Of a stretch of DNA of 64,000 nucleotides, positions 1 through 8,863 are shown piece after piece. The translations under genes were made by a program, and so were the position numbers. Source of the DNA: Marinoscillum luteum (GTDB lineage: Bacteria; Bacteroidota; Bacteroidia; Cytophagales; Cyclobacteriaceae); assembly GCF_044005705.1 (NCBI RefSeq), contig NZ_JBIPKE010000015.1:248001-312000 (forward strand), in the 5' to 3' direction. The notes under the pieces are model-generated. The model was not told the origin of the DNA and did not search any database. It saw nothing but the letters and a program-made list of their open reading frames with translations. Numbering within the stretch: position 1 is the stretch's first letter; each line of letters starts with the position of its first letter.

Positions 1-1
1 T

Positions 2-2509
2 CCCGAGGCAGCAGACCTCATGATCATCCTCAAAGACCGAAGCGAATGGGTATCCTCTTCCAACCGCGAAGACTTAGCCAATCAAATGTCGGAGGCCCTT
101 TCAGTCATCCCCGGTGTGACCTTTGGTTTTCAGCAGCCCATCCAAATGCGATTTAATGAACTCATGACAGGAGTGCGTCAGGATGTGGCGATTAAAATCT
201 ATGGTGAAGACCTGGAGAGCCTATCAGGTTACGCAGGGCAGATCGGCAAAATTGTTTCTGAGGTAGATGGGGCTGTCGATTTATATATAGAGGAGGTCAC
301 TGGAATCCCTCAAATAGTGATCGACTATAAAAGGGATCAGCTGGCCAAGTTTGGTCTCAATGTGAGGGAGGTTAATCAAACCATTCAGGCCGCCTTTGCC
401 GGCTCTTCCGCTGGCCTTGTTTACGAAGGTGAGAAACGATTCGATCTGGTAGTAAGACTCAGCAAAAACAACAGAAGCAACCTGGATGATGTACGCAACC
501 TCTACGTGGTAAGACCGGACGGTCATCAGGTTCCGCTCTATCAGGTGGCGGATGTTTCCATCAAAGATGGGCCTTACCAGATTCAACGTGATGACACCAG
601 GAGGAGGATCATCGTGGCATTCAACGTCAGAAACAGGGATGTGGAGAGCATTGTCACAGAGATCCAGAGAAGAATAGAAGCCTCAGTAGTTCTGGCACCA
701 GGGTATGCCATATCCTATGGTGGCCAATTTGAAAATTTGGTGGAGGCACGCCAGAGGCTGGCCGTTGCAGTGCCCCTGGCACTTCTGCTTATTTTCGTTC
801 TACTGTATTTCACCTTCGGGTCTATAAAACAGGGCATTCTGATCTTTACCGCCATTCCGCTTTCGGCCATCGGTGGCATTTTAGCCCTCTGGATGAGGGG
901 CATGCCCTTTAGTATCTCCGCGGGAGTTGGATTCATTGCTTTGTTTGGAGTGGCAGTACTCAATGGAATCGTACTCATATCAGAGTTTAACCGGCTGAAA
1001 TCTAATGGTGTCGCTGATGTTTTCGAGCGAATTTATCAGGGAACACGCGTGCGTCTGCGACCAGTAATTTTAACAGCCGCGGTTGCCTCTATGGGCTTCC
1101 TGCCCATGGCCCTGTCTGTCTCTGCCGGTGCAGAAGTACAGAAACCACTGGCCACAGTGGTCATTGGCGGGCTCATTACGGCCACCCTGCTTACGCTCGT
1201 GGTACTACCTGTACTGTACTACTATTTTGAGAAAAACATCAAACTCAGACCAGGAGCACTCCTCCTTGTGCTGCTGGGAACCGCTTGTTTATATGCTACA
1301 CCTTCCTACGCACAGGAGTCAGGAGTACGGTACCTCTCGGCTGATGAGGCTATGGCCCTGGCCTTGGAAAATAACCCGGGTCTCAGGGCCATAGACCTGC
1401 AAACCGAGCAACAACGCGTGCTCAAAGGTGCAAGCTGGAGCATCCCGAAAACGGAGCTTTCTCTTACACATGGTCAGTATAACAGTGCCTATACTGATGA
1501 TAACCAATTCAACATCAGCCAAAGCCTGGCTTTCCCTACTGTGTATGCCAACCAGAGGAAATTATCTGGCGCACAAATTGAGAGTCAGGAGAGACGTTAT
1601 TTAGCCTCGGCCAATGAACTGAAGCAACAGGTGAAGGTCACATGGTATGAATGGTGGTGGCAAGAAAGCAGGCTTCAATTGCTTCTGAGCCAGGACAGTA
1701 TCTTCCAACGCTTTGCAGAATCGGCCACTCTCAGGTATGAAACGGGTGAAAGCAACCTACTGGAAAAGGCTACTGCAGCCTCTCAGGTAGCCGAAATCGC
1801 AGTAAGAATTCAGCAAACCAGAGCGGACATTGAAATACTCAGGACACAGCTAAAAACCCTGCTCAACACCACCGACAACATCGGTATAGCGATGGAGCCC
1901 ATGCTTTTACAGCAAGATTTCCATTTGTCTGAAGAACCAAGCATTTCTGATAACCCCACCCTGGCGTGGTACCAACAGCAAATTGAAGTGGCCGACAGGC
2001 AAAAATCTCTGGAAAAGGCCCAACTACTCCCCGACATCAGACTGGGGTATTTCAATCAATCGCTCAACGGACCAGGCCAGACCCGTGCCGGAGACCCTGT
2101 GGTATACTCCTCAGGAGATCGGTTTACGGGATTTCAGGTGGGCCTTGCCATCCCGCTTTTCGGAGCGAGTGCACAGGTCTCAGAGGTCAAGGCAGCAGAG
2201 CTGAAAAAGCAGCAAACTAACCTCCAACTGGAAGCAATGACCAATGAGCTTAACGGGCAGCTAAGTGCTCTCATTCAGCAGTATCAAAAATCCTTGTCCA
2301 GCTTGTCGTATTATCAGGAAAATGCACTTCCTCAGGCAGAACTCATTCTGGAGCAGTCCCAAAAAGGGTTTGCGAGTGGAGAAATCAGCTATGTGGAGTA
2401 TGTACAAGGCCTGGACCGTGCCCTTTCTATCAAATTCAATTATCTGGACATTCTCAACCAATACAACCAGACACTCATTCGGATCAGTTACATCTCCGGT
2501 ATTCTTTAA
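2..2509 (+). CDS. cusA: Heavy-metal RND efflux pump CusA/CzcA fused to TolC-like outer-membrane domain (5' partial)
   Basis: The frame is open to the left window edge and the first visible residues already belong to the RND porter domain, so the start lies outside the window. The first 410 or so residues are the C-terminal half of a CusA/CzcA pump: a porter region, then a membrane bundle including 'FGVAVLNGIVLISEFNRL' and a final helix near 1160-1230. From about residue 440 the same frame continues as an outer-membrane efflux protein (OEP/TolC) with long coiled-coil helices, ending '..IRISYISGIL'. Fusion of CusA with its outer-membrane partner is known in Bacteroidota. A hydrophobic stretch ending 'ATPSYAQ' at the junction (about 1250-1317) looks like an internal signal segment that would carry the TolC part across the membrane. 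The adaptor gene follows 10 bases downstream. Substrate is probably a divalent or monovalent heavy metal; which one cannot be read from this part. Confidence 0.93.
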   Translation, partial: PEAADLMIILKDRSEWVSSSNREDLANQMSEALSVIPGVTFGFQQPIQMRFNELMTGVRQDVAIKIYGEDLESLSGYAGQIGKIVSEVDGAVDLYIEEVTGIPQIVIDYKRDQLAKFGLNVREVNQTIQAAFAGSSAGLVYEGEKRFDLVVRLSKNNRSNLDDVRNLYVVRPDGHQVPLYQVADVSIKDGPYQIQRDDTRRRIIVAFNVRNRDVESIVTEIQRRIEASVVLAPGYAISYGGQFENLVEARQRLAVAVPLALLLIFVLLYFTFGSIKQGILIFTAIPLSAIGGILALWMRGMPFSISAGVGFIALFGVAVLNGIVLISEFNRLKSNGVADVFERIYQGTRVRLRPVILTAAVASMGFLPMALSVSAGAEVQKPLATVVIGGLITATLLTLVVLPVLYYYFEKNIKLRPGALLLVLLGTACLYATPSYAQESGVRYLSADEAMALALENNPGLRAIDLQTEQQRVLKGASWSIPKTELSLTHGQYNSAYTDDNQFNISQSLAFPTVYANQRKLSGAQIESQERRYLASANELKQQVKVTWYEWWWQESRLQLLLSQDSIFQRFAESATLRYETGESNLLEKATAASQVAEIAVRIQQTRADIEILRTQLKTLLNTTDNIGIAMEPMLLQQDFHLSEEPSISDNPTLAWYQQQIEVADRQKSLEKAQLLPDIRLGYFNQSLNGPGQTRAGDPVVYSSGDRFTGFQVGLAIPLFGASAQVSEVKAAELKKQQTNLQLEAMTNELNGQLSALIQQYQKSLSSLSYYQENALPQAELILEQSQKGFASGEISYVEYVQGLDRALSIKFNYLDILNQYNQTLIRISYISGIL

Positions 2510-2519
2510 AAACGAAATC

Positions 2520-3719
2520 ATGAAAAACATAACATTCAATCACCTTATTTATATCGCATGGGCACTCCTGACACCCCTATTGATCTCCTGCTCTTCACCT
2601 GTGAATGAAACGGAGGATGAAGAACATGCTGAAGGGAATAAAGTAGAACTGACTCAGGCACAGTATGACCTGGCAGATATCCAGCTCGGTAAAATAGAGC
2701 AGCGAACCATCGGGTCAGAGTTACGGGTAAGTGGCATCATCGACGTTCCGCCACAAAGCAACGTCTCCATCAATTTACCCTATGGTGGTTTTGTGAAGTA
2801 TACAGAAATGTTGCCCGGTACCCGGGTGAAAAAAGGTCAGTTTCTGGTATCGGTAGAAAATCCCCAGTTTATCCAGTTTCAGCAGGAGTACCTGGAAGGG
2901 CTGGCGAATCGTGAGTACTTAAAGGCAGATTTCGAGCGACAATCATCACTATATGATGAAAAAGTGGCCTCAGGAAAGAGTTTCCAGCAAGCCAAAAGTG
3001 CTTACCTATCCAATGAAGCCAGGATCAAGTCTATGGAAGCCCGTCTGAAGCTCATTGGGTTTGATCTCCGAAAGGTGCAGGCAGGTGAGATCTCATCCAG
3101 TGTGAGTATCTACTCGCCGGAGAATGGCTCGGTTCGGGAGGTTTTCACCAATGTGGGCAAATATGTAGGCCCTCAGGATGCCATTATGAACATCACCAAC
3201 TCCGAAGACCTCCATGTAGAACTCTCCGTCTTTGAGGATGACATTCCCCTGGTGGCAAAGGGTCAGCGCATCCGCTTCTCGCTAGCCAATAATCTCAATA
3301 CCTGGCGTGAGGCACAAGTCTTTCTCGTTGGCAGTGGAGTCAGAGAAGATCGCACAGTGACGGTACATGGTCACTTGAAGGAAGAATCCGCTGATTTACT
3401 GCCGGGCATGTATGTATCGGCCCGAATAGAAACGGGGAGCCACGCGGTATGGGCTGCTCCTGATGAGGCCATAGTGCGCTTTGGGGGCAGGCATTTTGTC
3501 TTCACCTTCCTGGAAAAGAAAATGGAAAATGGTCAGCCGCATTATGCCTATGAGATGATCGAGGTGAATAAAGGAATCAGTGAAGATGGTTTTTCAGAAG
3601 TCTCATTGGCTGACCCTACGCTGGACCTCAGTGCCATAGATCTGGTGACACAGGGAGCCTTCACCCTACTGGCTAAAGGTAAAAACAGTGAGGAAGACGG
3701 TCACGGACACGGGCATTAA
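2520..3719 (+). CDS. RND efflux periplasmic adaptor lipoprotein (CusB/CzcB family)
   Basis: A 399-residue protein that links the inner-membrane RND pump to the outer-membrane channel. I chose the ATG at 2520, ten bases after the pump gene, because it begins a lipoprotein signal peptide with the lipobox 'LLISCSS'. The open frame extends upstream only as overlap with the previous gene. The middle shows the expected adaptor pattern: a barrel-sandwich half (GGFVKYTEMLPGTRVKKGQFL), an alpha-helical hairpin with Gln-rich helices (about residues 120-190), the second half of the lipoyl domain, and a beta-barrel region. The C-terminus ends in 'EEDGHGHGH', a His-rich tail that could bind the transported metal; an acidic stretch 'ETEDEEHAEG' follows the lipobox. 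It is clearly in one operon with the pump, and a strong hairpin terminator follows. Confidence 0.92.
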   Translation: MKNITFNHLIYIAWALLTPLLISCSSPVNETEDEEHAEGNKVELTQAQYDLADIQLGKIEQRTIGSELRVSGIIDVPPQSNVSINLPYGGFVKYTEMLPGTRVKKGQFLVSVENPQFIQFQQEYLEGLANREYLKADFERQSSLYDEKVASGKSFQQAKSAYLSNEARIKSMEARLKLIGFDLRKVQAGEISSSVSIYSPENGSVREVFTNVGKYVGPQDAIMNITNSEDLHVELSVFEDDIPLVAKGQRIRFSLANNLNTWREAQVFLVGSGVREDRTVTVHGHLKEESADLLPGMYVSARIETGSHAVWAAPDEAIVRFGGRHFVFTFLEKKMENGQPHYAYEMIEVNKGISEDGFSEVSLADPTLDLSAIDLVTQGAFTLLAKGKNSEEDGHGHGH

Positions 3720-3744
3720 GTTCAAAACACCTGACCCATAAATA

Positions 3745-3784
3745 AAACAGGCCGCTCAAAAGCATTTGAGCGGCCTGTTTTTAA
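3745..3784. terminator. Bidirectional hairpin terminator
   Basis: Perfect 16-bp inverted repeat (3745-3760 and 3765-3780) with a 4-base loop, A-rich on the left and followed by T residues on the right. It sits between the convergent efflux adaptor (plus) and antiporter (minus) genes and can end transcription from both sides. Confidence 0.9.
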
Positions 3785-3800
3785 TGTTTATTTCAAAGCG

Positions 3801-5066
3801 CTATACGGCCCGATTGACGAAGCGTTCTTTCATCATAATTGGTAAAGTGAACCCCTGAAACAAAATGGAGCACACCACCACCACATAAGTCATGGTGATC
3901 AGTAGTTCCTTTCCCGGAAAGTTATGCAGAGCCAATATGAGGGCGATAGGTAAACCACCTCTGAATGCACCCCAGGTCATTACTGGAATGGTGTTTTTAT
4001 CAAAATCGAATCTGCCAGACATCAGTTTCACCGGAATGAAAATGCTCACCCACCGGCCGAACAACACCACATTCACAGCGATAAAACCAGCCGCAAAGAA
4101 CTCCATACGCCAGTCCAAAACCAGCATTTCCAGCCCCATCAATACAAAGAGCATCACTGCCATGGTCTCTTCCATCAGGTTCCAGAATTTGTAGACATAA
4201 GACCCCACAATTTCCTCACCTTTTTTCACCGGATTGGCGCCTCCTCTGCTGAGATAACCAATCAATAGACCCATAATCAACGAAACCATTTTAGAATAGA
4301 TGCTAAAGAAACCTGAGATAAAGGATCCCACAAGAACCAGCGCAATGGTGATCAAAACCTCAATATGCACATCGTCATTATCGATGAATTTTAAGAGCCT
4401 GAAACCAATAAAGCCCATCAACACCCCGATGGTGATTCCTCCCAGAATCTCCAATAGTAAGATTTGGGCAAATGTGACGAACGTGATGTCCTGATCCCCG
4501 GTGACGATAGCCACGTGGTAGAGCACAAATGCCAATACCACAGAGAACGCCCCATTGAACAGTGACTCACCTTCCAGCTTGATCTCAAGTATTTTTGGCA
4601 ATGAAAACCTTTTGGTGGTGTTAGAGGATGAAATGGGGTCTGTAGAAGAAATCACCGCTCCAAAAACGAGGCTGTACATGTAGCTAATCTCTATATTCAG
4701 CCCATTGAGGACATAGTAGAGTATGGTCCCTATCACCAGAGTGGATATGATGGCACCAACAATGGACAGAATGATGATCGGAAGTTTTTGGGTTCCTAGC
4801 TTATTGATGTCCATGTTTAATCCTCCCGCAAAGAGAATCACACTAATGACCATTTGATTGAGAACATCCCGAAAATCAAAGGACTTAATCTCTGTCGCAA
4901 TTTCCCACTGCGGAAACAAAATTTCAGTCATCAGTATTACCACTGAAAGGATAAGGGTGAGAATCATCAGTCCCAGGGACGAGGGCAATTTCAGGTAAAG
5001 CGTATTCAAAAAGATGAATAAGCCTGAAACGAAAATGATCAGGGCTATTAAATCGAATATGTGCAT
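3801..5066 (-). CDS. Na+/H+ antiporter, CPA1 (NhaP-type) family
   Basis: A 421-residue integral membrane protein with about 12 hydrophobic segments. It contains 'GAVISSTDPISSS', matching the conserved (S/T)DP ion-binding helix of CPA1 antiporters, and 'MTWGAFRGGLPIALILAL', matching the conserved 'W.G.RG' segment. Expected role is electroneutral exchange of Na+ (or K+) for protons across the inner membrane. It has no cytoplasmic TrkA/RCK tail, so it is of the short form. It is transcribed alone; its 3' end meets the bidirectional terminator of the metal-efflux operon and its 5' end faces a 310-bp intergenic region. Confidence 0.9.
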   Translation of the reverse strand: MHIFDLIALIIFVSGLFIFLNTLYLKLPSSLGLMILTLILSVVILMTEILFPQWEIATEIKSFDFRDVLNQMVISVILFAGGLNMDINKLGTQKLPIIILSIVGAIISTLVIGTILYYVLNGLNIEISYMYSLVFGAVISSTDPISSSNTTKRFSLPKILEIKLEGESLFNGAFSVVLAFVLYHVAIVTGDQDITFVTFAQILLLEILGGITIGVLMGFIGFRLLKFIDNDDVHIEVLITIALVLVGSFISGFFSIYSKMVSLIMGLLIGYLSRGGANPVKKGEEIVGSYVYKFWNLMEETMAVMLFVLMGLEMLVLDWRMEFFAAGFIAVNVVLFGRWVSIFIPVKLMSGRFDFDKNTIPVMTWGAFRGGLPIALILALHNFPGKELLITMTYVVVVCSILFQGFTLPIMMKERFVNRAV

Positions 5067-5376
5067 TTCACTAAATTTTTACAATTTTAACCTATAAACC
5101 CACAGCTGGCATTCAGAATATTTTTGTAAAGCAGACTCAGTAATAATACGCGCTATCCAGTACTTTTAATAGACTTATTTGATGAAAGGCGGCACATTAA
5201 TAAGCTTCTTTTGCAACAATAGCACTTTTTTCATTCATAATATATACTAAGGTCGCTCAGGAAGGGTTCTTTCATACCATTATGGCCTATCTATAAGACC
5301 CTTTCGTATGGCTTCTATTTGAAACGATCATACCTTATATTGTCCTTTTTTCCTGACCAATCTAACCCAACCACCC
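5067..5376. other. Intergenic region between divergent antiporter and histidine kinase genes
   Basis: 310 bp, AT-rich. It must hold the promoters of both divergent genes, but I see no clear TAnnTTTG element, strong inverted repeat, RNA gene or ORF in it. Confidence 0.5.
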
Positions 5377-7224
5377 ATGCTCACTCAATTAGAGGAGGAA
5401 CATAACCTGGAGGATATCCAAAACAAGATTATAGAATTAGCCCTTATTATTTTTTCTTCTCTGGGTATCATTTCTCTCATATTGAATGTAATCAGGGCTG
5501 TATACAAAAACATGACGGTGGTGCTCACCATTCATACCAGTGTGGTGATCCTTTTAGTACTTTTACTGATCTTCCGCAACAAGGTCAGCCACAACCTCAA
5601 AGCCGCAGGCCTACTCATTGCCATTTATGTGGTCATCACCGTGGGATTGTATCAGCTTGGCTTTGTCGCTTCAGCAAAAGCCCTCATTGTGGTACTACCA
5701 GTCCTCACCTCTTTTGTGCTTTCACATCAGAAGGCCATTCTGGTCTCACTCCTCCTGCTGATCACTTACGTCATCTTCGGAAGTCTTTTCGTTTCGGGGG
5801 TCTTCACCGATATCACTTATCAAACCAACTACACCTCACACAATGCAGTTTGGCTGTTGGACGGAGCAGTCATTTTTCTGGCCTCATTTACCCTTTTGTT
5901 TGGGAGTCAGATTTACCGAAAGGCCATCTTGCACAACTTTTCGGTGATCCGCAAGCACAGTGCCGAACTGATCACCAAGGAGCAGAAATATAAAATGCTC
6001 TTCGAAACCTCTAATGACGCCATTCTGCTGTTTGATGAGGGGGTCTTTGTGGACTGCAACCAAAAGGCACTGACCTTATTTGATTGTACAGCTCGGGATA
6101 TAATCGGAAAAACTCCGATTGACTTCAGTCCGGTAGAGCAACCCGACGGTCAGCTTTCAAAGGAAAAGGCACCAAAATTTATTCAGAAGGCTTTCGAAGG
6201 CGTATCACAGTCTTTCGAATGGCAGCATTGCAAACTCAATGGAGAAGTCTTTGAGGCCTCTATAAACCTTAGTCTGGTAGCGCTGGAGGAAGAAAATTAT
6301 ATCCAGGCTGTGATCAGAGATATCACCGATCAGAAAAACGCAGAACGAAAAATAGTAGCTTACCAAAAAGGCCTCGAGGAACTGGTGAAAGCACGAACGC
6401 AGGAGCTGGAAGCCGCCAACGAAGACTTTAAGCACGCCAACCAGGAACTCACTACTCAAAAAGAAATGCTTAGCAAGACGCTTTCTGAGCTTAGGCGAAC
6501 TCAGGAGCACCTGGTGGAAACAGCCAAAATGGCCTCTATTGGTACACTTACTGCCGGAGTGGGTCATGAAATCAACAACCCGCTAAACTTCATCATGGGT
6601 GGCCTGCATAACCTGGAATGTGCCATCAGGCAGCCGGAATCATTTGAGGATGATAATGAGCTCTGTGCCGTCCAGGAAGAAGGTCTTCAAACCATCAAAG
6701 AAGGGATCGGGCGTATTCACGAAATCACAAAAAGCCTGGATCATTTCAATAGGTCCAATCAAAAAAAATTGGGACTATGTAACCTGCACGCCATCATCAA
6801 TAACTGCCTGCAAATCCTCAATCATGAAATCAAGTATAAGGGTAAGGTGCTCAAAACCTATCACCACCAGGACATTCTTTTTGTAGGAAATGAAGGTCAG
6901 CTACATCAGGTTTTTCTCAACATCATCAGCAATGCCATCCAGTCATTCGACAAAAATGGCTTAATTACCATTTCCACGAAATTGCTGACCGAACAAAACC
7001 TCATCGAAGTGGACATCTCCGATAATGGAACAGGCATCGCTCCCACCCATCTGGACAAGGTTTTTGATCCATTTTTCACCACCAAAGATCCAGGACTGGG
7101 AAAAGGTCTCGGTCTGTCTATGGCCCATCGGATCATTCAGGAGCATAGTGGCCAGATCAACATCAGTTCCACCACAGCTGGCACACAGGTGGTGGTTCAG
7201 CTCCCTACAAAATCAACGGCTTAA
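5377..7224 (+). CDS. Membrane sensor histidine kinase with PAS domain
   Basis: A 615-residue kinase. Residues about 18-175 hold six hydrophobic helices, a membrane sensor region that I cannot assign to a named family. A PAS domain follows (about 205-325, 'MLFETSNDAILLFDEGVFV'), then a charged coiled coil (about 330-385), the phospho-acceptor helix 'GVGHEINNPLNFI' with the His at about residue 397, and a catalytic ATPase domain with the N box 'HQVFLNIISNAIQS', 'DNGTGIAP' and 'GKGLGLSMA'. The 'HEINNPLN' form is typical of the NtrB-like/HisKA_4 kinases common in Bacteroidota. No response regulator lies next to it, so it is an orphan kinase whose partner must be elsewhere. Confidence 0.92.
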   Translation: MLTQLEEEHNLEDIQNKIIELALIIFSSLGIISLILNVIRAVYKNMTVVLTIHTSVVILLVLLLIFRNKVSHNLKAAGLLIAIYVVITVGLYQLGFVASAKALIVVLPVLTSFVLSHQKAILVSLLLLITYVIFGSLFVSGVFTDITYQTNYTSHNAVWLLDGAVIFLASFTLLFGSQIYRKAILHNFSVIRKHSAELITKEQKYKMLFETSNDAILLFDEGVFVDCNQKALTLFDCTARDIIGKTPIDFSPVEQPDGQLSKEKAPKFIQKAFEGVSQSFEWQHCKLNGEVFEASINLSLVALEEENYIQAVIRDITDQKNAERKIVAYQKGLEELVKARTQELEAANEDFKHANQELTTQKEMLSKTLSELRRTQEHLVETAKMASIGTLTAGVGHEINNPLNFIMGGLHNLECAIRQPESFEDDNELCAVQEEGLQTIKEGIGRIHEITKSLDHFNRSNQKKLGLCNLHAIINNCLQILNHEIKYKGKVLKTYHHQDILFVGNEGQLHQVFLNIISNAIQSFDKNGLITISTKLLTEQNLIEVDISDNGTGIAPTHLDKVFDPFFTTKDPGLGKGLGLSMAHRIIQEHSGQINISSTTAGTQVVVQLPTKSTA

Positions 7225-7282
7225 ACACCATCTGAGCGCTAACTATGCTGATACAGATAGCTTCATATTTATGATCAAGCAC

Positions 7283-7290
7283 TACCTTTG
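7283..7290 (+). promoter_or_regulatory. Candidate -7 element (TACCTTTG) for the SDR/pseudouridine synthase pair
   Basis: TACCTTTG fits the Bacteroidota -7 consensus TAnnTTTG and lies 31 bp before the SDR start codon. No convincing TTG-type -33 element is seen at the usual spacing. Confidence 0.5.
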
Positions 7291-7320
7291 CGCCCATAAA
7301 CTTCAACAATCCAATTACTT

Positions 7321-8862
7321 ATGCGAGCAGACGCTGCTGCACCCATCACTCAGGAACAGATCAATCAGTGCATAACTGTGCTGGAGAGCCTTTTGGGAGA
7401 TACCACCCAACTTTTTGAACTCCCCGAAGAACAACGCATTGCCCTACTAAAAGCAGCTGGTGCCCTTACACGACCAGACAGGGCAGAATTTGACAAGCGA
7501 AGAAAAGATGCCAAAAAAGCCGCCAAGAGAAAAATGGTGGAACGGGATAAGCACATCCGTAAAACCACCGGTATTCGCAGTGCCCGGGAGTCTGTAGTTT
7601 TTGAGGCGCCCAAACTAATTTCCCTTACGGGGAAAGAGCACGAAGTGGCTCCCGAATTGGAATCACCCAGAAACTGCTACGTGTGCAAAGCAGTGTACAC
7701 TAAAGTCCACCATTTCTATGATGCTATGTGCCCGGAATGCGCAGATTTCAACTATGCGAAGCGTTTTCAGACCGCCGACCTCACGGGTCAGGTAGCCATC
7801 ATCACGGGCTCCAGACTGAAAATCGGGTATCACATTACCCTCATGATGCTCAGAGCCGGGGCTACGGTAGTGGCCACCACCAGATTCCCGGTAGACTCTG
7901 CCCTCAGATTTGCCAAAGAGAAAGACTTCAAATCCTGGAGTCACCGCCTCAAAATCCACGGGCTGGATCTGAGACACATTCCCTCCGTGGAGATTTTCTG
8001 CAACTTCATAGAGCATCAGTATGACCGTCTGGACATCCTGATCAATAATGCCGCACAGACCGTAAGAAGACCAGCAGGGTTTTACAAACACCTAATGGCC
8101 AACGAGGAAATGAATTCGGATGAATTGCCTCTGCTCACCAGAGGGCTCCTTTCTGACCACCTCTATTGCCTCTCTGAGCTGCAGGAACTGGCCCCTTCAA
8201 AAACTAAAAACCAGAACCTACCGGTGGCCTGGAATGCTCCGGAGCCTGGTATAGGGCTGCGTGCTTCGGCAAAACTCTCGCAGATTCCCTATAGCTTCGA
8301 CAACTCCCTTCAGACCCAGGAAGTATTCCCTGAAGGCAAGCTGGATGCAGACCTGCAACAGGTAGACCTACGCAAAACCAACAGCTGGCGGTTAAAACTG
8401 GGCGAAATAGAAACCCCGGAAATGGTAGAAGTGCAGTTGGTCAACGCAGTAGCTCCATTTGTGCTTTGCAACAGGCTTTCCCGATTGATGCGCAAAGAAA
8501 ACACCGGCAAAAAGCACATTGTGAACGTATCAGCAATGGAGGGTAAATTCCATCGGTTCTATAAGGAAGACCGGCACCCGCACACCAATATGGCCAAAGC
8601 TGCGCTCAACATGATGACTCACACCTCAGCTTCGGATTTCGCCAAAGATGGCATCTACATGAATGCTGTGGATACTGGCTGGGTGACCGACGAAGATCCC
8701 GCAGAATTGGCCAGACACAAAACGGAAGTTCATGACTTCCAGCCACCATTAGACATAGTGGATGGTGCCGCCCGGGTACTCGACCCGCTGTTTGACGGAA
8801 TCAATACCGGCAAGCACTGGTGCGGGAAGTTCCTGAAAGACTACCGACCGATCGACTGGTAA
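7321..8862 (+). CDS. Unusual SDR-family protein with N-terminal extension and CxxC pairs
   Basis: A 513-residue protein. Residues 1-110 are a basic helical extension. 'NCYVCKAVY' and 'AMCPECADF' (about residues 117-141) form two CxxC pairs spaced like a zinc ribbon. A Rossmann SDR domain follows with 'ITGSRLKIGY' (nucleotide loop) and 'INNAAQTVRRP' (NNAG-like motif), then a long insert and the active-site region 'VNVSAMEGKF...HTNMAKAAL'. The SDR YxxxK motif reads TxxxK here: Lys is kept but the catalytic Tyr is replaced by Thr, so normal SDR reduction is doubtful unless another Tyr serves. From memory, homologues with the 'HPHTNMAKAALNMMT' signature also occur in plants and fungi; function is unknown to me. 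The pseudouridine synthase starts 1 base after its stop, suggesting translational coupling and possibly an RNA-linked role. Confidence 0.88.
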   Translation: MRADAAAPITQEQINQCITVLESLLGDTTQLFELPEEQRIALLKAAGALTRPDRAEFDKRRKDAKKAAKRKMVERDKHIRKTTGIRSARESVVFEAPKLISLTGKEHEVAPELESPRNCYVCKAVYTKVHHFYDAMCPECADFNYAKRFQTADLTGQVAIITGSRLKIGYHITLMMLRAGATVVATTRFPVDSALRFAKEKDFKSWSHRLKIHGLDLRHIPSVEIFCNFIEHQYDRLDILINNAAQTVRRPAGFYKHLMANEEMNSDELPLLTRGLLSDHLYCLSELQELAPSKTKNQNLPVAWNAPEPGIGLRASAKLSQIPYSFDNSLQTQEVFPEGKLDADLQQVDLRKTNSWRLKLGEIETPEMVEVQLVNAVAPFVLCNRLSRLMRKENTGKKHIVNVSAMEGKFHRFYKEDRHPHTNMAKAALNMMTHTSASDFAKDGIYMNAVDTGWVTDEDPAELARHKTEVHDFQPPLDIVDGAARVLDPLFDGINTGKHWCGKFLKDYRPIDW

Positions 8863-8863
8863 A

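Noticed and set aside
2265..2519. Upstream extension of the efflux adaptor frame
   Set aside because: It overlaps the pump gene, lacks a lipoprotein signal and the ATG at 2520 has a clear lipobox.
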